In this document: positions 22,819 through 36,306 of the stretch, in pieces
How the letters are laid out: the number at the start of each line of letters is the position of its first letter
How positions within the stretch are numbered: the first letter of the stretch is position 1
DNA from: Stereum hirsutum FP-91666 SS1
Taxonomy: Eukaryota > Basidiomycota > Agaricomycetes > Russulales > Stereaceae
Assembly: GCF_000264905.1 (NCBI RefSeq)
Contig: NW_006763150.1
Coordinates: 802,093-866,092 of the forward strand
Direction of reading: 5' to 3'
Length of the DNA: 64,000 nt
Program-made: the position numbers and the translations under genes
Notes under the pieces: model-generated
Told to the model about the DNA's origin: nothing
Database searches by the model: none
The model's input: only the letters and a program-made list of their open reading frames with translations

Positions 22819-23621
22819 TTTGTCTGGACATTGCTCCATGCCGTTTCTCTGCATTTTGGTACCCAGCTTATTCTATTCTCTCCGGTGGTCAACCTCGCAT
22901 GTCTTCGTCATTGGACTAATCTCTCGCTCACAACCTCACGCATTGTAATGATCCTCCATCTACCAACCATCTCTGCCTCCCATATCTATCTTTCATCACA
23001 CATCTGCACAGCCCGTCGCTCACGATGCAATCTTGCGCTCCTACTTACCGCATCATCTCACTCACTCTCATTCTCACATTATTTCCAGCTATCGCCACAC
23101 CGCATTATCATTGTCGCCACGTACATACAATCGGTTATACCTCTTGCCTGCCCGCTCGTTCTTGCTTTGCTTTCTTTCCTCACACACCACACAACCCATC
23201 TTTACTTCTCGTTTTCGATCTCAACACCATCTGGTTACTAGTATCTATTACTTCGTAATTCTTCATGTCTAGGCCGACCCGGGGTCGTAGACCTGGTCTT
23301 ATTGAACCTCCTTATGTCAGGCAATCCAGACAGAGTATTCCGACCGCGAGAACACGAGTGCTGCAAGAGTCGTCTGCTCAGAACTCGACGTGGCGCAGAG
23401 GGTAGCATCACGCGCCACTCGACGTTCAGGTTCCGGCGATTGAACGCGTCCGACAGCCGGAACATCTCATGTCGCCGACCGATTCAAACAGCTGTGTACC
23501 CCGCGAAGCATATAAGAGTCTCATGGCACTCCTTCCTCTCCTTGTTCCATACTACCCCTCGTCACCGCTACCACCACTACTACTACTCTCGAAACATTAA
23601 AACATAAGGAAAGTGAACAGG
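22819..23621. other. Intergenic region, pyrimidine-rich then promoter
   Basis: About 22840-23260 is C/T-rich on the plus strand, like the DNA after the first gene. The remainder contains the promoter of the nitronate monooxygenase. No gene was supported. Confidence 0.5.
23511..23517 (+). promoter_or_regulatory. TATA-like box of nitronate monooxygenase
   Basis: TATAAGA about 110 bases before the ATG at 23622. Confidence 0.4.
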
Positions 23622-25426
23622 ATGTCCGTTATTTCTACCCCTATTACGGAGATGTTTGGGATTAAGCATCCTATACTCCTTGCTGGTGCGTTCTATACGT
23701 TCATATTCATGTTGTTCACAAGAGTTGACCTTCATCCCTTCAATTCGTGCATGGTTCTGTCTTGGTCGTGATCATATTACTACACTTTTCATCTTGCCTC
23801 TGGTTGTTGCTTGTATGATCACGGTCACTGCTGGCAGGTATGAACGTCGCTGCTGGACCCGAGCTGGCCGCTGCGGTCACAAATGCAGGAGGTCTGGGAG
23901 TTATTGGAGGACATGGATATACGCCAAAGGTCCTCCGGGCACAGGTCAGCAAAAATACCCTCGCGAATTGAGCCGCTCTTGCTGACTTGAATTCCGTCTG
24001 GAACACGCGGATTCACCTTCCTCCTATCACTCTCCCATGGTCGTGTGCCACCTATTCCTCTGGATGTGCTCTCGGTGTTTGGTAACGCCATGACCTGGCC
24101 TCGATATACAGATTCAAGCCATCAAGAAGGATTTGAAAGATAAGAACGCACCGTTCGGTGTCGATTTGCTCATCCCCCAGGTCGGCGGAAACGCTCGCAA
24201 GACGAACGTACGTAAACTTGCTCACCGGCTTTTATATTCCTCCAACTTCACCTTCTATCACACCGGCACAATCGCCCACGTCAACCTGCGCCCTCGTCAT
24301 ATTGATTTCCTATGCATGGCTAACGGACTTCTTTGCGCTCGGTTATACTTAGTACGACTATAACAAGGGCAACCTCGGGACACTGATCGACATTATTATT
24401 GACGAGAAGGCGGCTCTGTTTGTTTGTGCGGTCGGAGTGCCACCGGAGGAAGAGGTCGAGAAGCTGCACAAGGCAGGCATTCCCGTCATGAACGTGAGTC
24501 GGTTTCTGTCAACTTCCTCGTACCCGCGTTGCGTCGTGTCGTGTCATGTGCAGCGCGCTGATAGACGGACCGGACATGTGTTAGATGGTTGGCCACCCGA
24601 AGCACGTAGCGAAAGCTCTAGCGGCTGGTTGTGATATTATCTGCGCTCAGGCTGGTACGTCACCTCACTTCCAACTGTTTTCCAACAATAAACTGACTTT
24701 CTCTTCACCACAGGCGAGGGTGGTGGACACACTGGGTAAGAAGCCCTGTTCCAATCCGTTTCGTCTCACGATACACCCCTAACCAAATCACCCCAAACAG
24801 TGACATCTCGGCCTCAATCCTCATCCCCGCCTGCGTCGACGCCGTCAAGGGCCACACCTCCCCCCTCACCGGTGGGCCCGTCTACGTCGTCGGCGCCGGC
24901 GCAGTCTACGACGGCCGCGGACTCGCGGCCAATCTCATGTATGGCGCGCAGGCCGTCTGGGTCGGTACAAGGTTCGTGGCTTCGACGGAGGCGGGTGCGA
25001 GCCCGGCACATAAGAAGGCGGTGTTGAGCGCGGGGCATGGGGATGTGTTGAGGACGGTGATTTATACGGGGAGGCCGTTGAGGGTTAGGAAGACGCCTTA
25101 TGTTGAGGATTGGTATGCTTTCATGCTCATTTTCATCTGTGGGGATGATGTGCGAGGTGCTGATGGGCTTCTCGTGCGTGTATAGGGAGCTGAACCGACA
25201 GGCGGAGATCGCGGAGCTCACGGCGAAGGGTATCATCCCTAACGAACACGAGCTCAAGGAACATCCAGAGAAGTATCCAAAGGCGATCGCTTTCCTCATG
25301 GGTAACGTCGCCGCTGTCATCAACGATGTGCTGCCTGCTCAGCAGATCGTGGATAATATGGTTGCGGAGGCGAAGCAGCAGCTGGAGAGGGGGCATTCGC
25401 TCCTCGGCGCGAAGGCGAAGCTTTAG
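23622..25426 (+). CDS. Nitronate monooxygenase (2-nitropropane dioxygenase family)
   Basis: FMN enzyme that oxidises alkyl nitronates such as propionate 3-nitronate to aldehydes and nitrite, protecting the cell from nitro toxins. Eight exons (23622-23685, 23838-23944, 24112-24207, 24353-24493, 24585-24654, 24714-24735, 24801-25112, 25186-25426) give 350 residues. TIM-barrel landmarks are visible: HPILLAGMNVAAGPELAAAV at the N-terminus, NAGGLGVIGG, FGVDLLIP, the catalytic-histidine loop GEGGGHTGD (about 160-168), and the phosphate-binding PVYVVGAGAVYDGRGL and GAQAVWVGTRF. Exon 6 is only 22 nt and carries the catalytic His loop. The C-terminal helix is longer than in bacterial enzymes, as in other fungal members. 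No targeting signal. The start is the first ATG after the promoter and fits the family's N-terminus. Confidence 0.93.
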
Positions 25427-25661
25427 GCTCGTCTGGGTTGACCAGGGTGTTGTGTACGGTTTGATGTGCGGGGTTGTTGTATGAGATCCTACTTTTTATT
25501 TGCGGAACATTGACTATCATTGTACTCACGCGCCAGTCCGCGGGAAGACGACGAAAGTGGTCATAGGAATGCGCACACTAAGGACAGAGCTGTTCAACGT
25601 TCTTTTGCATTCTACTTGGGCGCTAGGGTTTTGGCGCTGTGCACGGCCCACCCTCATAATA

Positions 25662-25668
25662 TATAAAT
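25662..25668 (+). promoter_or_regulatory. TATA box of unknown family copy C
   Basis: TATAAAT about 90 bases upstream of the ATG at 25752. Confidence 0.5.
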
Positions 25669-25751
25669 ACTCATATCTTGGTCCAGGGGGGCTTCAATCG
25701 CTCCTTCTCCCCTTCCTCTGATCAACGGCTAGTTGCACTCCCTATCGTCTC

Positions 25752-26872
25752 ATGGCAGACCAAGCGCAAGGCGACATGTTCGTATAAATTGCTCGCTTCT
25801 GCATGCACGTCACGGAGAACTGAAACTGTTTCCTGTTTCGTGCTGCTTTGGTTAGGCATCATCAGGCGTCTGGACAACAGGTAAGCATCATCACGCTCGT
25901 TATACGGCTGTAGGCTTACCTCACCACGTCGCCACCGATTCTCCAGACAGTCCATACACTCGATGGAGTCGATGCTAAATCGGCTTTACTTCGGAGGGGT
26001 TATCACGCCTTAGCATTTGGAGCAGGCGATGCTCGCCTTCACTTCGAGAACCATACACACTGCAGCTCATTCGACGACGTACCCATCAGCTACGACGGTT
26101 CTACCTCTTGTTTCTTCGTCCAGCGTGATGCTCTCGGTCGTTCCCACTCGCCTATCTTTCTCGACCTTAATCCCAACCCCGCCGCACCGTCAATAATCAG
26201 TCAAGAATACTGGCAGCTTAACACCGAGGCAGACCTTGGAAGGTTCGTCAAGGGCGACAATGTAAAGCTGGAAGATACCATCTTTCTGCTTCACGAGGGA
26301 GTCGAAGGCGCTCTGGGGTTGACTGTCGAACAGGCAGTGCAAGGGAAAGGAACACATTTGAAGGGGTGGAAGGAGACAGCGAATCTCGGAGACAAGGCGT
26401 CCGCTCACATTCGATTATGGGTGAGTTTGAATTTGTTTTTATTTTATTTTTTATTCAATTTTCATCAACTTGAATTATTCGGTGACTTACTGGACTACGC
26501 CCACTCCCCTACTACTCCTTTATCCTACAGTTTCCAGGCCGCCAGTCGTGGAAGCGTCAGATTCAGACCAAGGACCATACGTCCTCAAGGAACCCCATAC
26601 TACTCAAAGGCTTCGTTCAACACATTGGACGATGTGTCGAGGCATACTTCCAAAAGGTATTCAGTCCTCTTGACCCACGCTGATGACTTTAAGATCTTTA
26701 CAGGTCGCGCCAGACGCTGACGCGACATTCTTCTCTCCAGAACGCAGCCCTTTGCTCTATATCAGGAGAACCGATCACGTCCAAAGAGCTCATCATTCTC
26801 GGTGCGGTTCACGTATCAGCAGGGAGCTGGCAGCCCATTTTGGCTTACAATATGCGTGAAACTGTTGAATGA
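25752..26872 (+). CDS. Unknown family, copy C
   Basis: Exons 25752-25777, 25856-25880, 25947-26420, 26531-26656 and 26741-26872 encode 260 residues. Nearly all of exon 3 aligns with copy B (HALAFG, LHFENHT, YDGST, DTIFL-x-HEGVEGALG, GTHLKGWKETANLGDK), and intron sequence between the last two exons is also shared. I joined the last exon at 26741, which yields GEPITSKELIILGAVHVSAG then SWQPIL as in copies A and B; joining at an earlier AG (26703) gives a different frame that the other copies do not support. The N-terminal exons are tiny and code for a polar, Gln-rich leader that differs from copy B. Located 17 kb from copy B. No recognised domain. Confidence 0.75.
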
Positions 26873-27501
26873 GGATTTCAGAATCATGGTTCAAGCCGGA
26901 GTTGGTGAAGTGGTGATGATCATGATCATGATATTTCGTTATGTACTATCCTCTTTCGGTCTCATCAAAACTTGTGTCAGGTAGTGAATTTCGCGTGCTG
27001 GGCCGTCTTCGATGTCTGTTAGTTGTCTTCCCACAGTCATACGCTGTTCAGCAGGGTGAACCGCAGATGCTCGCATCCTTGATTCGTGCATGCCATCGTG
27101 TTGTGTGGCGTGAAATTGAACGGCCGACAATAATACAGAGCAGTGGACTTGTAGCAAGTTAGTGCTTCGAGGACTTCATACTCAATCGCAGAACGAATGT
27201 GCTGCATTTTTGAAGCAACAAAAATGCAATATTTACGGCCATGCGAATGCGTAACTTGAATCCATACACTTATGCACTATCGACTTTCAACTACCAGTGA
27301 TACATGATTGCACGGTTCTGTGCGATGTCACAAATTCTTTCCAACTAAGCAACGCAAGATACCCAGAATTCTCTGTCGCTCATAATCCTACGTCATACTA
27401 TAGACGATGCACTTGGTCACTGAAGAGTTTTAGGGAGAATGGGAAAATATTCGACGTACAGTCATAACCTAGAGCAGTAAGCGGATGGGCAACGGAATAT
27501 A
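26873..27501. other. Convergent intergenic region
   Basis: 3' flanks of copy C (plus) and the decarboxylase (minus). A perfect-looking run of TGATCATGATCATGATAT lies near 26915. No gene or RNA seen. Confidence 0.4.
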
Positions 27502-28870
27502 TCAATTGACCTGAGCAAGCAGGGATCGGACCTTGATGTGGTTGTTGACGTTGAGGACCCCATCCTTCTCGACATCATCGACGAACGTGATGTTGACTTG
27601 GGGAGCGAAGAGCAGGACGTGCGTGGATCCACCGAACTGGAACATCCCAATCTCCTCGCCCTGCCGGACCCGCTGTCCCCTCTCCACCGACAAGACACAT
27701 GTCGAAACCTCGACCATTCCAACGCCGATGAAACCGACCGTACCAACCTTTGGATTATCAGCCTCGATGAAAATGATTGCACGAGTGGCCGACTGGGTAA
27801 GCCAAGCTTGAGAACGGATGAGGGCGCCGTACGGGGCACCTGGCTCGAAATCCGGATCGCCCTCCTCTGCACCTCCGTCGGGAATAACGGCGCAGTAGGT
27901 GCCTTGGATCACCTCGGCCTTCACGATAGTGCCGGAGACGGGAGCGCGCCAGCGATGGTAGTCGTAGGGGCTGAGGAACGCCTGATAGACGGTCCCACCG
28001 GTGAAGTACTCTGCGGCTCTTTCATCACGATTGAGCATATCGTAGAGAGAGTACTTCTGGGACTTGAGCCAAAACTGATCGTGGGCTTTGACTTTACGGT
28101 CGAGGCGAAGCACCGCGGACTCGCATGCGCTGAAGATATTGTCCGGGTTCCCGTCGGAGAGGATGGGGCGGACGTCATCCTGGAGCTCGCGAGTGAAGAA
28201 ATCGTTCCAGGACTTGTATCCACGATCGACTTGGTTCGGTTTTGGGCATACGTATGTCGAGTTGAAGTCGCCGCGACCCTTGTCCTCCAGCCTCTTTAGG
28301 CCATCGATGCTGAACCAGCCCCCTTCCTGGTCGGTAAGCGTAGTGTTTGAGTCGGAGGACTTAAGAAATGTGCCCCAACTATCGAGTAGATCCTTGCAGG
28401 CGGTGTTGAATTCGGGCTTTCGAAAGAGCTCGTAAGCTGCGGCGGTATTGCTCAGCAGGTCAAAGACAATGTAGACAGGGACCCCGATAGGCTGCCCAAT
28501 GTCGTTATCGATGAAGCTGGGGGGTTGGACAAGAATTGTGTCGAGGCAATGGAGCAGGGATTCGAAGTCGTCGATCTAGAGAACACTCAGTCTATTGGTA
28601 GGGAATAGAATAGCTAGGTAGATGGCGTACATGGTTCTGAGGAGCGGCCTGGAGAAAGATCTGCTGGAACAGTTCGACCATCTCGGGTTCGGCGTTGATG
28701 GCATTTTCGAAATCGTCCACCGCCCGAATATGAGCGGACCCTGCCTTGCGACGCGCAGCAGCTTTCTTGTTCAGATGGTGGAAGAATTTCTCATAAGTAT
28801 TTTTACTGTGAGGCAGCCATCCCTCGTAATGGACGGTAGAGGTCTGAGGGTACAAGTCTGCTGATGGCAT
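27502..28870 (-). CDS. PsiD-type/phosphatidylserine-decarboxylase-like enzyme
   Basis: Pyruvoyl-dependent decarboxylase. Two exons (28631-28870 and 27502-28575) give 437 residues. The N-terminal domain (about 1-190: GWLPHSKNTYEKFFHHLNK, DNDIGQPIGVPVYIVFDLL, LLDSWGTFL) is the extra domain of the PSD subgroup that contains the Psilocybe L-tryptophan decarboxylase PsiD, which has almost the same length. The catalytic domain follows: SWNDFFTRELQDDVRPI, YHRWRAPVSGTI, FIEADNPKVG, VEVSTC and the self-cleaving FGGST loop at about 395, where the Ser becomes the pyruvoyl group. There is no mitochondrial presequence or membrane anchor, unlike housekeeping Psd1, which favours a soluble enzyme acting on an amino acid. 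The substrate cannot be read from the sequence. It sits next to an old yellow enzyme on the same strand. Confidence 0.88.
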
Positions 28871-29597
28871 TGTTCTGGAATAGTCGTCAGCATGTGTCTA
28901 TGGAACAAATATTATTTCCTCGGAGGAAGACTCACAAGATATACGCTATTTCCCTGGTGCTTTGGTAGATGCGGAGAGTGAGGAGCCAATGTCTGGATCT
29001 CCCCAGCTAAGGTCTTTTATACGATAACGAATATTTGTTGACGCTTTGGAAAACAAGTCGAATCCTGCGTAAAATGAAGAGTCACAAGCTCTACTCGAAG
29101 TAAGCAAGGTAAAGCCATTGAGTCAGAGTAAACACGACATTCAACTGGATCAAGCGATCGTATTCGGTGGAGGACGATTAAGTCCGAACGAGCATGCTAT
29201 GTCAAAAATGCTTCAACAAGGATGGATACCTCCCTAAAGGCCACGCTTGCACTACTCAGTGTCAGGGAATGACAGTCGACATGTGATCCTGCGATGGAGA
29301 ATAGCCATCCCGCGGTGGTGGGCGCTCAGAATGCAACAGCTTTGATGAGGAATGCATATGTGTCAGTTCATAGACCGGAGAATTCGTGTCGTGTTGACAT
29401 CGACCAGAGCTACAGAGTTGTATCACGACTGTGAAAATATCCCTCCACCCGAATAGTTCAGAAGCGTCCAGGTCGACGCGCATCCACTTTCGGGCACGGA
29501 ATCATGACTAATTTCACGTCGCACGTCGAAGAGTCTTCACATACATTCTGTGAAACTGAACGTATGACCACGTATACGGTCGATTCGCCGAACGGGA
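28871..29597. other. Intergenic region between decarboxylase and old yellow enzyme
   Basis: Promoter of the decarboxylase and 3' flank of the old yellow enzyme, both minus strand. The TATA box at 29014 is listed separately. No gene was supported. Confidence 0.5.
29014..29021 (-). promoter_or_regulatory. TATA box of the decarboxylase gene
   Basis: TATAAAAG on the minus strand, about 145 bases before the ATG at 28870. Confidence 0.45.
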
Positions 29598-31265
<1,668 letters not shown>

Positions 31266-31950
31266 CTCGAGGAGGGGAGGACGAAGAAAATGTGGGAGGA
31301 TGGACGTATAACAGCACAGAAGATGTGCCGCCTTTATAGACCAAGACTGCCTCAGACTACGCATCAAAGCAAACACCATCCACCTAACTCAACATACTAC
31401 TTGCCTTACGAACAAACCATGACAGTGTTTTTCTCCGGAATAACGTCGTGACAAAGAAAGATTCTTGTCCTGACTCGCTCATACTGTATCCTGTAGCGTT
31501 GACTCGAATGCCGGGAGCGAAGCCTTGGTCGTCTTGAGTCTCCGACGGTACGTGGCAGTGATGATATGGTTATGACTCGCTTGCAACGCGAATAACTTCA
31601 AATGTTGGGTATGATGGACCTGAAAATACAATCGTCAGCTAAGCCGGTGGGTGCCATACTGAAAGGACTTACGACACAATGTTGAAAGAGGTCAGGTTAA
31701 GCCCAAAACTTTTAGATGGCACCCTAATTTCAAAGATGCCAGACGAACGGAGCGTTTGAGTCTGACGGCGTCAAGCCCAATATGAGATTCAAAATGGGGA
31801 GTCGATTCCTACAGTGGTAAATATACGACAGCGCGACAAGGGAAATAGACGATGACAAAAAAGATATAAGATAATGAAGTAAGGGTAAAATGCATCCCAG
31901 CCAGACCCCGAAACAAGACGAAACATGAACCACCAAGGCAAGTGAGTAGA
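31266..31950. other. Intergenic region
   Basis: Promoter of the old yellow enzyme and 3' flank of the Thp3 gene; no gene or RNA recognised beyond the TATA box. Confidence 0.45.
31331..31338 (-). promoter_or_regulatory. TATA box of the old yellow enzyme gene
   Basis: TATAAAGG on the minus strand, about 65 bases before the ATG at 31265. Confidence 0.5.
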
Positions 31951-33884
31951 TCAAATGGCGCCCTTGATCTGCACCTTCCGATACTTCTCCTCGAAAGCCT
32001 GTGCGAGCGGCCCCGACGCTGTCTTACAGTCGATGTTCTTGTCCGGGTCAGGACTGCCTGCGTTCTTGAAGATAGCGGCATTGTACTTCTGGAGAAATTC
32101 GCGTACTTCGGTGTAGTTGTCGAAGGCGAGCTCTTGCATGACAACATGGAGGGATATTTGTTGGTATCTGTAGGTAGTGATTTCAGCCAACGAACCACAC
32201 GCGGAGGATATCGATGTAAAAGAAAGACACGTACGATTTTGACATTGAAAGTAACGCTCGTATACGTTCTCTCTCTACAAAATGATCCATGATGTAGCCG
32301 CCCATGTTCGGTGCTTTCAGGTACTGGTCAAAAAGTGCATGATAATTGCCCATCGCAATGGATCGCTGAACGGCCAAGGCATGTTGCACCGCCGGTGTTC
32401 CTTTCAACTCTGTCGTTAGCTGACCTACGTAAAGGTTTAAATCTGTTACAGGAGGAAAATTAGCGGTAACCAGATTTAATGAAGCAGACGAAGGGTCAGA
32501 AAGAAGCGGGACATACCGCTTCTATTGTGGCCATGAAGGAGCGTGAGAATGTGATAGGCCGTGAACTCTGAGATCTTTCCAGGTATCCCGAGTTCGTACA
32601 ACGTCTTGAGGGTTGCTTGGCACGCATTATACTCTACCATGTCACTCTACAAGAGAAACAGTACGTACGCCACATTAGCATCATGGCAGCGAAGAGAAAG
32701 GAGGGCACTCACCGATTCCAGAGCCATACGCGCGTGGATCTCGTAGACAGTAACCGTGAAGTCGTTCTTTATTCGCTGCACCTATTGCAACAACGGATCA
32801 GGCTTAGTTAGAGAAAATTGTGGATATACTCACTGTGAGATCTTGCCGCAAGCTCTTAAGTTGGCTACACATCCAGTTGTAATTGGTGCTCTTTGCTTTC
32901 CACCGTGTCGTAAGTTCCGCAAGGGTTCTTTTCAAGACGGGGAACGGCCGTATCAGTTCAGGTTTAGGATCCTGTGAGGTACGTCTAAGTTGAGAGGCAC
33001 CCGTGGGGCGATCAGTAATGCGGCACTCACTGAAGTCAAACGAAGATAGTCTTTGAAAATTTCCTGAGATGTCCCAACGATTGTGTGTTTGTCCCAATTG
33101 GGCACGTTCTGAAGAGGCATGCTCCATTGAGTATACATTCGGACCGTGATCTTGCAAAGATGACTCACGGGATCTCCCTCAGGACCGTCCGGGCTCAGGA
33201 AAGGAGAGCCAGAGCGTAAGTGGTCGTACAGGTGAGAGTTGCGAGGATTATTTCTGAAGAGCGAGGCCTGACCACCAGTGTTATACGTAGGGGTGGCCTT
33301 CTGAGCTTCAATCTGGTGCTCTCTGGCGAAACGCTGTGCCCGTCTGTCTAGAGCAGCGCGATCGTTTACATCGAAAGAAGTATGGGCCGCAGCCTTTGCC
33401 ATTTGGTTCTTCTTTGCCTTCTTATTGTTGGGAGAAATGTTGTCTTGGCTGATCGGCGGGAGCGTGGTACGAGGACGGAAGGGCATGAGACGGCGTGTAA
33501 TTCGGGCGGGCACATAAGCGAACAGACGTACAGTTTGCGTTTCAAATTATTAGCAACGGGCAAGGGTTTGGGAAGAAGACTTCAGATTCAAGATCAACTC
33601 TGTGAGCAGTAGTGCGAAGGTGTCGGCATATCATGAAAAATACAGCACCTCTGTAACTGCACGCCGGCCCAGTCCGTGGTCCACAACGCCTTAGAGTTGT
33701 AAGCGTCAGAGATTACCTTTCGTAGTTCTTTCTGGGCCTCGTCCTTATTGGAATCTGTCATCTTTCCCAAGCAGCCTGCGACCCATTCTCTGAAGCAAGT
33801 GTAAACTGGCATCAGTGCAAGTCCCGACAGCAAGTCAGCGAAGACCCACTTCAATGCTGGAGGCCACGATTCAGAAGATGCCAT
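31951..33884 (-). CDS. THP3: Thp3/LENG8-like SAC3/GANP (PCI) domain protein
   Basis: Nuclear mRNP factor; yeast Thp3 pairs with Csn12 in transcription elongation and splicing. Nine exons (33649-33884, 33532-33579, 33169-33448, 33031-33108, 32834-32971, 32713-32781, 32517-32646, 32235-32442, 31951-32167) join in phase to 467 residues. The N-terminus has the family's WPPALK segment and ALWTTDWAG. A basic Asn/Lys patch (NNKKAKKNQ) is followed by RRAQRFAREHQIEAQ. The SAC3/GANP domain then runs to the end: NWDKHTIVGTSQEIFKDYLRL, NYNWMCSQLKSLRQDLTVQ, YELGIPGKISEFTAYHIL, NYHALFDQYLKAPNMGGYIM. A short exon of 48 nt (33532-33579) encodes LLPKPLPVANNLKRK. The stretch between WPPALKW and REWVAG is longer than I expect for the family, so the first exon may contain an unrecognised feature. 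Confidence 0.9.
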
Positions 33885-34355
33885 GACTGAGCAGTGTCGG
33901 TTTTCAGAGGGTTCAGAGTAGAGAGGTTCAAGGGGGCTGGGCGGTGAGAGTGTGACGAAAGCTGAAGTGCAGAGAATATCAGTGTCGAGCGGAGGTATAC
34001 GGACGAAAGAGAGGATGACGGTCAACGGCGCTGGGTAGCGCTAGGTCAACTGGCCGTGGGAAATTCGCGGCAACGGCCATCATTCATGATGATTCATCAG
34101 ACACTTCGGTGGCGTTGGCCGTTGTTCTCTGACGCTGCGTGGACCAGATGCACTCTGTCGCTCTCCTCTCGGGTCTCTTATACATATTCTGGACAGTGAT
34201 GGGCAATAATCCTAGTGATTACTGGAACAGTAGTAAAAAAAAGTGATATATAAAATATTACAGAGAAATTTGTCGACAGAAAACAAATCGATAGTAAGGA
34301 ACACCATGATCAAGAATCCAGAAAGTAGAATGTGTCACAGAGCACAAGTACGAGA

Positions 34356-36306
34356 TCAACCCAAATTTTCGAGACCAGATAGCCTAGATTTTCGAGGCAC
34401 TGGGTCATCATTCGTGAAGGAGGCCGAGGATGTTCGCTTCCGTTTTCCTGAAGACTGCGTGGAATGCATCATGGTGAGCGAGTGCAAAGCTTTCCAAAAG
34501 ATCAAAAGAACTTACCGAATTTGTACCGCACGGGAAATCGTCCTGGCGCAAAGCATATGTGAGCACTCTTGATGTGTATCAGCAAATGAGCGGTCCCACC
34601 TTATCGACGACGGATCGCGCACGACATGTCATCCGTGTTCGTGCTGAAGACAACGATTCAACCGTAAGAGACAAAGACGGGAACGCCGAGGTAGACGAAG
34701 ACGGAGTCAAAGATGCAAAGGCAGACAGCGATAAGGACGAAGCAAGCGAGGTCGACGACGAAAGAGATGATAGCGCCGAACAGACTGAGCTAGACGAAGA
34801 AGCCGACGACAAGGACCAAGATGAGGATAGAGAGGCGTTTTGTGGGCCTTCGAAGCTTGCTGAAGAATAGAAGGTCGGCGGAGCCAGTTTCTATGAGATA
34901 TTATAAGCGTCCATACCTCCCGAGAATATCGACGGTATGAGCTACGCACAATTCTTGAACTAGATTTTTTGGGCCTTCGTATCTCTTTACTTGCCTCCAG
35001 CAAGATGCTTCCCAACTCCGCAGGGTAGACATACACAGGATCATAATCCAATGGAGCTTGATGGTAGTAAAAATCTGCAGGATGGCCCGACCAATAATTC
35101 AAAACAACTCACCTCCCCATATTGGCGAATTATCCGAATCTATGGAAACAACTTATAGTCAACACGCGATTGGCAAAGATTTCCTTTGGAGCGTACCTTC
35201 TAGATCGTCTGAGGAAAGATAGTCGATACCACGCGAACACGACTCGTCCTCTGAGTCGGGGTCGCTCAGCACGTCTGTGGCCTCGGTCTCCGATTCACCC
35301 TCGTAGCCAGCGTCGTCGGTGGAGTTGACTTCATCCTGGGGCTCAACTATGCCTGGTTTATGCTGTCCATAGACATGTTCAACTCTGAATCCGTCTACGA
35401 TCCAATCGTCTTAGCCTCGATTGGCTTTTCGGAGAGAGAAACACATGAGTAAGGGAAAGAAACTAACTCTCGTCTGGACATAAAGATTGTCGTTAGCTCG
35501 ACCCCATTATGAGAGGTAAAAAAACTCACTATAGGCCCGTTGTGAGACGACGTCCTTCATATCACCATCCTCGCACTGTCGAAGAGGCAGAGGTCTTTCC
35601 TCCAGGGCGATCTTTACCTTCTTCCTATAGCCGCAGTCAGTCATAGCTATGTAGAGTACACGTCAATGCCCACTCACCTATCGGCCAAGCGCGTGATAAC
35701 ATATACAATGACCGGCTTCAAACAGCTCTCTAGCAACCTGATGGTCTCCACCGTTCCCTGCTCATCAAACAACGCTTGAACGACCATCTCGAACTGTTCT
35801 GCACGCTTCTTAACCATCCCTAGTGGGAGCTCCGACGGGCGTTTCTCCAGCGAGCGTATTGCATGGATGAGAGAGTTCGGGTCTTCTTCAGAAGACGTGG
35901 GCGGGTTGGCAAGTTCTGCAAGGATAGCGAGGGTTTTGTTAGTGATGAGAATGCATTGGGCTTGCTACAGCATAAACCACGTAAGTACAACTAAACCAAG
36001 GGTATTGTTTAATGGATATGAACATACAACAATGAAGCTCGTAGGAGCATCCGGGCACCAGTATGTTAGGAGACCGAACATGAGTTCGTCGAGGAGAGCA
36101 TCCCCGCCGACTTCCATATGTTGGTTCTCGGTCAGGGAAGGACATATTTCGATAGAAGAGCGGACTTCGACAGGTATACTCGACCAAATCGAAGACGGCG
36201 GGCAGTCAGCGAAGACGATGTCGCCAGTGGCAAGAGCATAGACAAGGTCTTCTTGGACTGCTTGTTGGAGCTCTTGAGAGATGCTCTGGTGAGGTATAGA
36301 AGACAT
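34356..36306 (-). CDS. RNase III-like domain protein with unusual active site
   Basis: Exons supported: 36028-36306, 35678-35964, 35530-35624, 35468-35473, 35197-35409, 35113-35139, one beginning 35074, then about 34516-34567 and 34356-34454. The first two exons look like a degenerate RNase III fold: NQHMEVGGDALLDELMFGLL matches the ERLEFLGDALL signature and MVKKRAEQFEMVVQALFDEQ the second acidic motif. The signature Glu and Asp (E-x3-D) remain, but the first catalytic Glu is Gln and the later Asp is Glu. Next come an acidic Ser/Asp-rich segment (DAGYEGESETEATDVLSDPD) and YYHQAPLDYDPVYVYPAELG. A six-nucleotide micro-exon is supported because both flanking introns (56 and 58 nt) are normal length. 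From about 34950 to 34568 the joins are unresolved; an intron near 34961-34892 would give a Ser-rich linker. The last exon ends in a basic GKRKRTSSAS tail, probably nuclear. Confidence 0.6.

Noticed and set aside
26704..26872. Alternative last exon of copy C starting at 26704
   Set aside because: It reads through in another frame; copies A and B support the frame obtained with the acceptor at 26740.
27538..28299. Plus-strand open frame of 253 residues
   Set aside because: Antisense shadow of the decarboxylase, whose catalytic motifs are all on the minus strand.
34559..34870. Plus-strand acidic open frame of 103 residues, rich in Asp/Glu/Lys
   Set aside because: It is antisense to exons of the RNase III-like gene; the minus strand has a good donor (34515) and acceptor (34455) and a convincing C-terminal exon here. 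The acidity comes from a GAC/GAA-rich tract that reads as Ser codons on the other strand.
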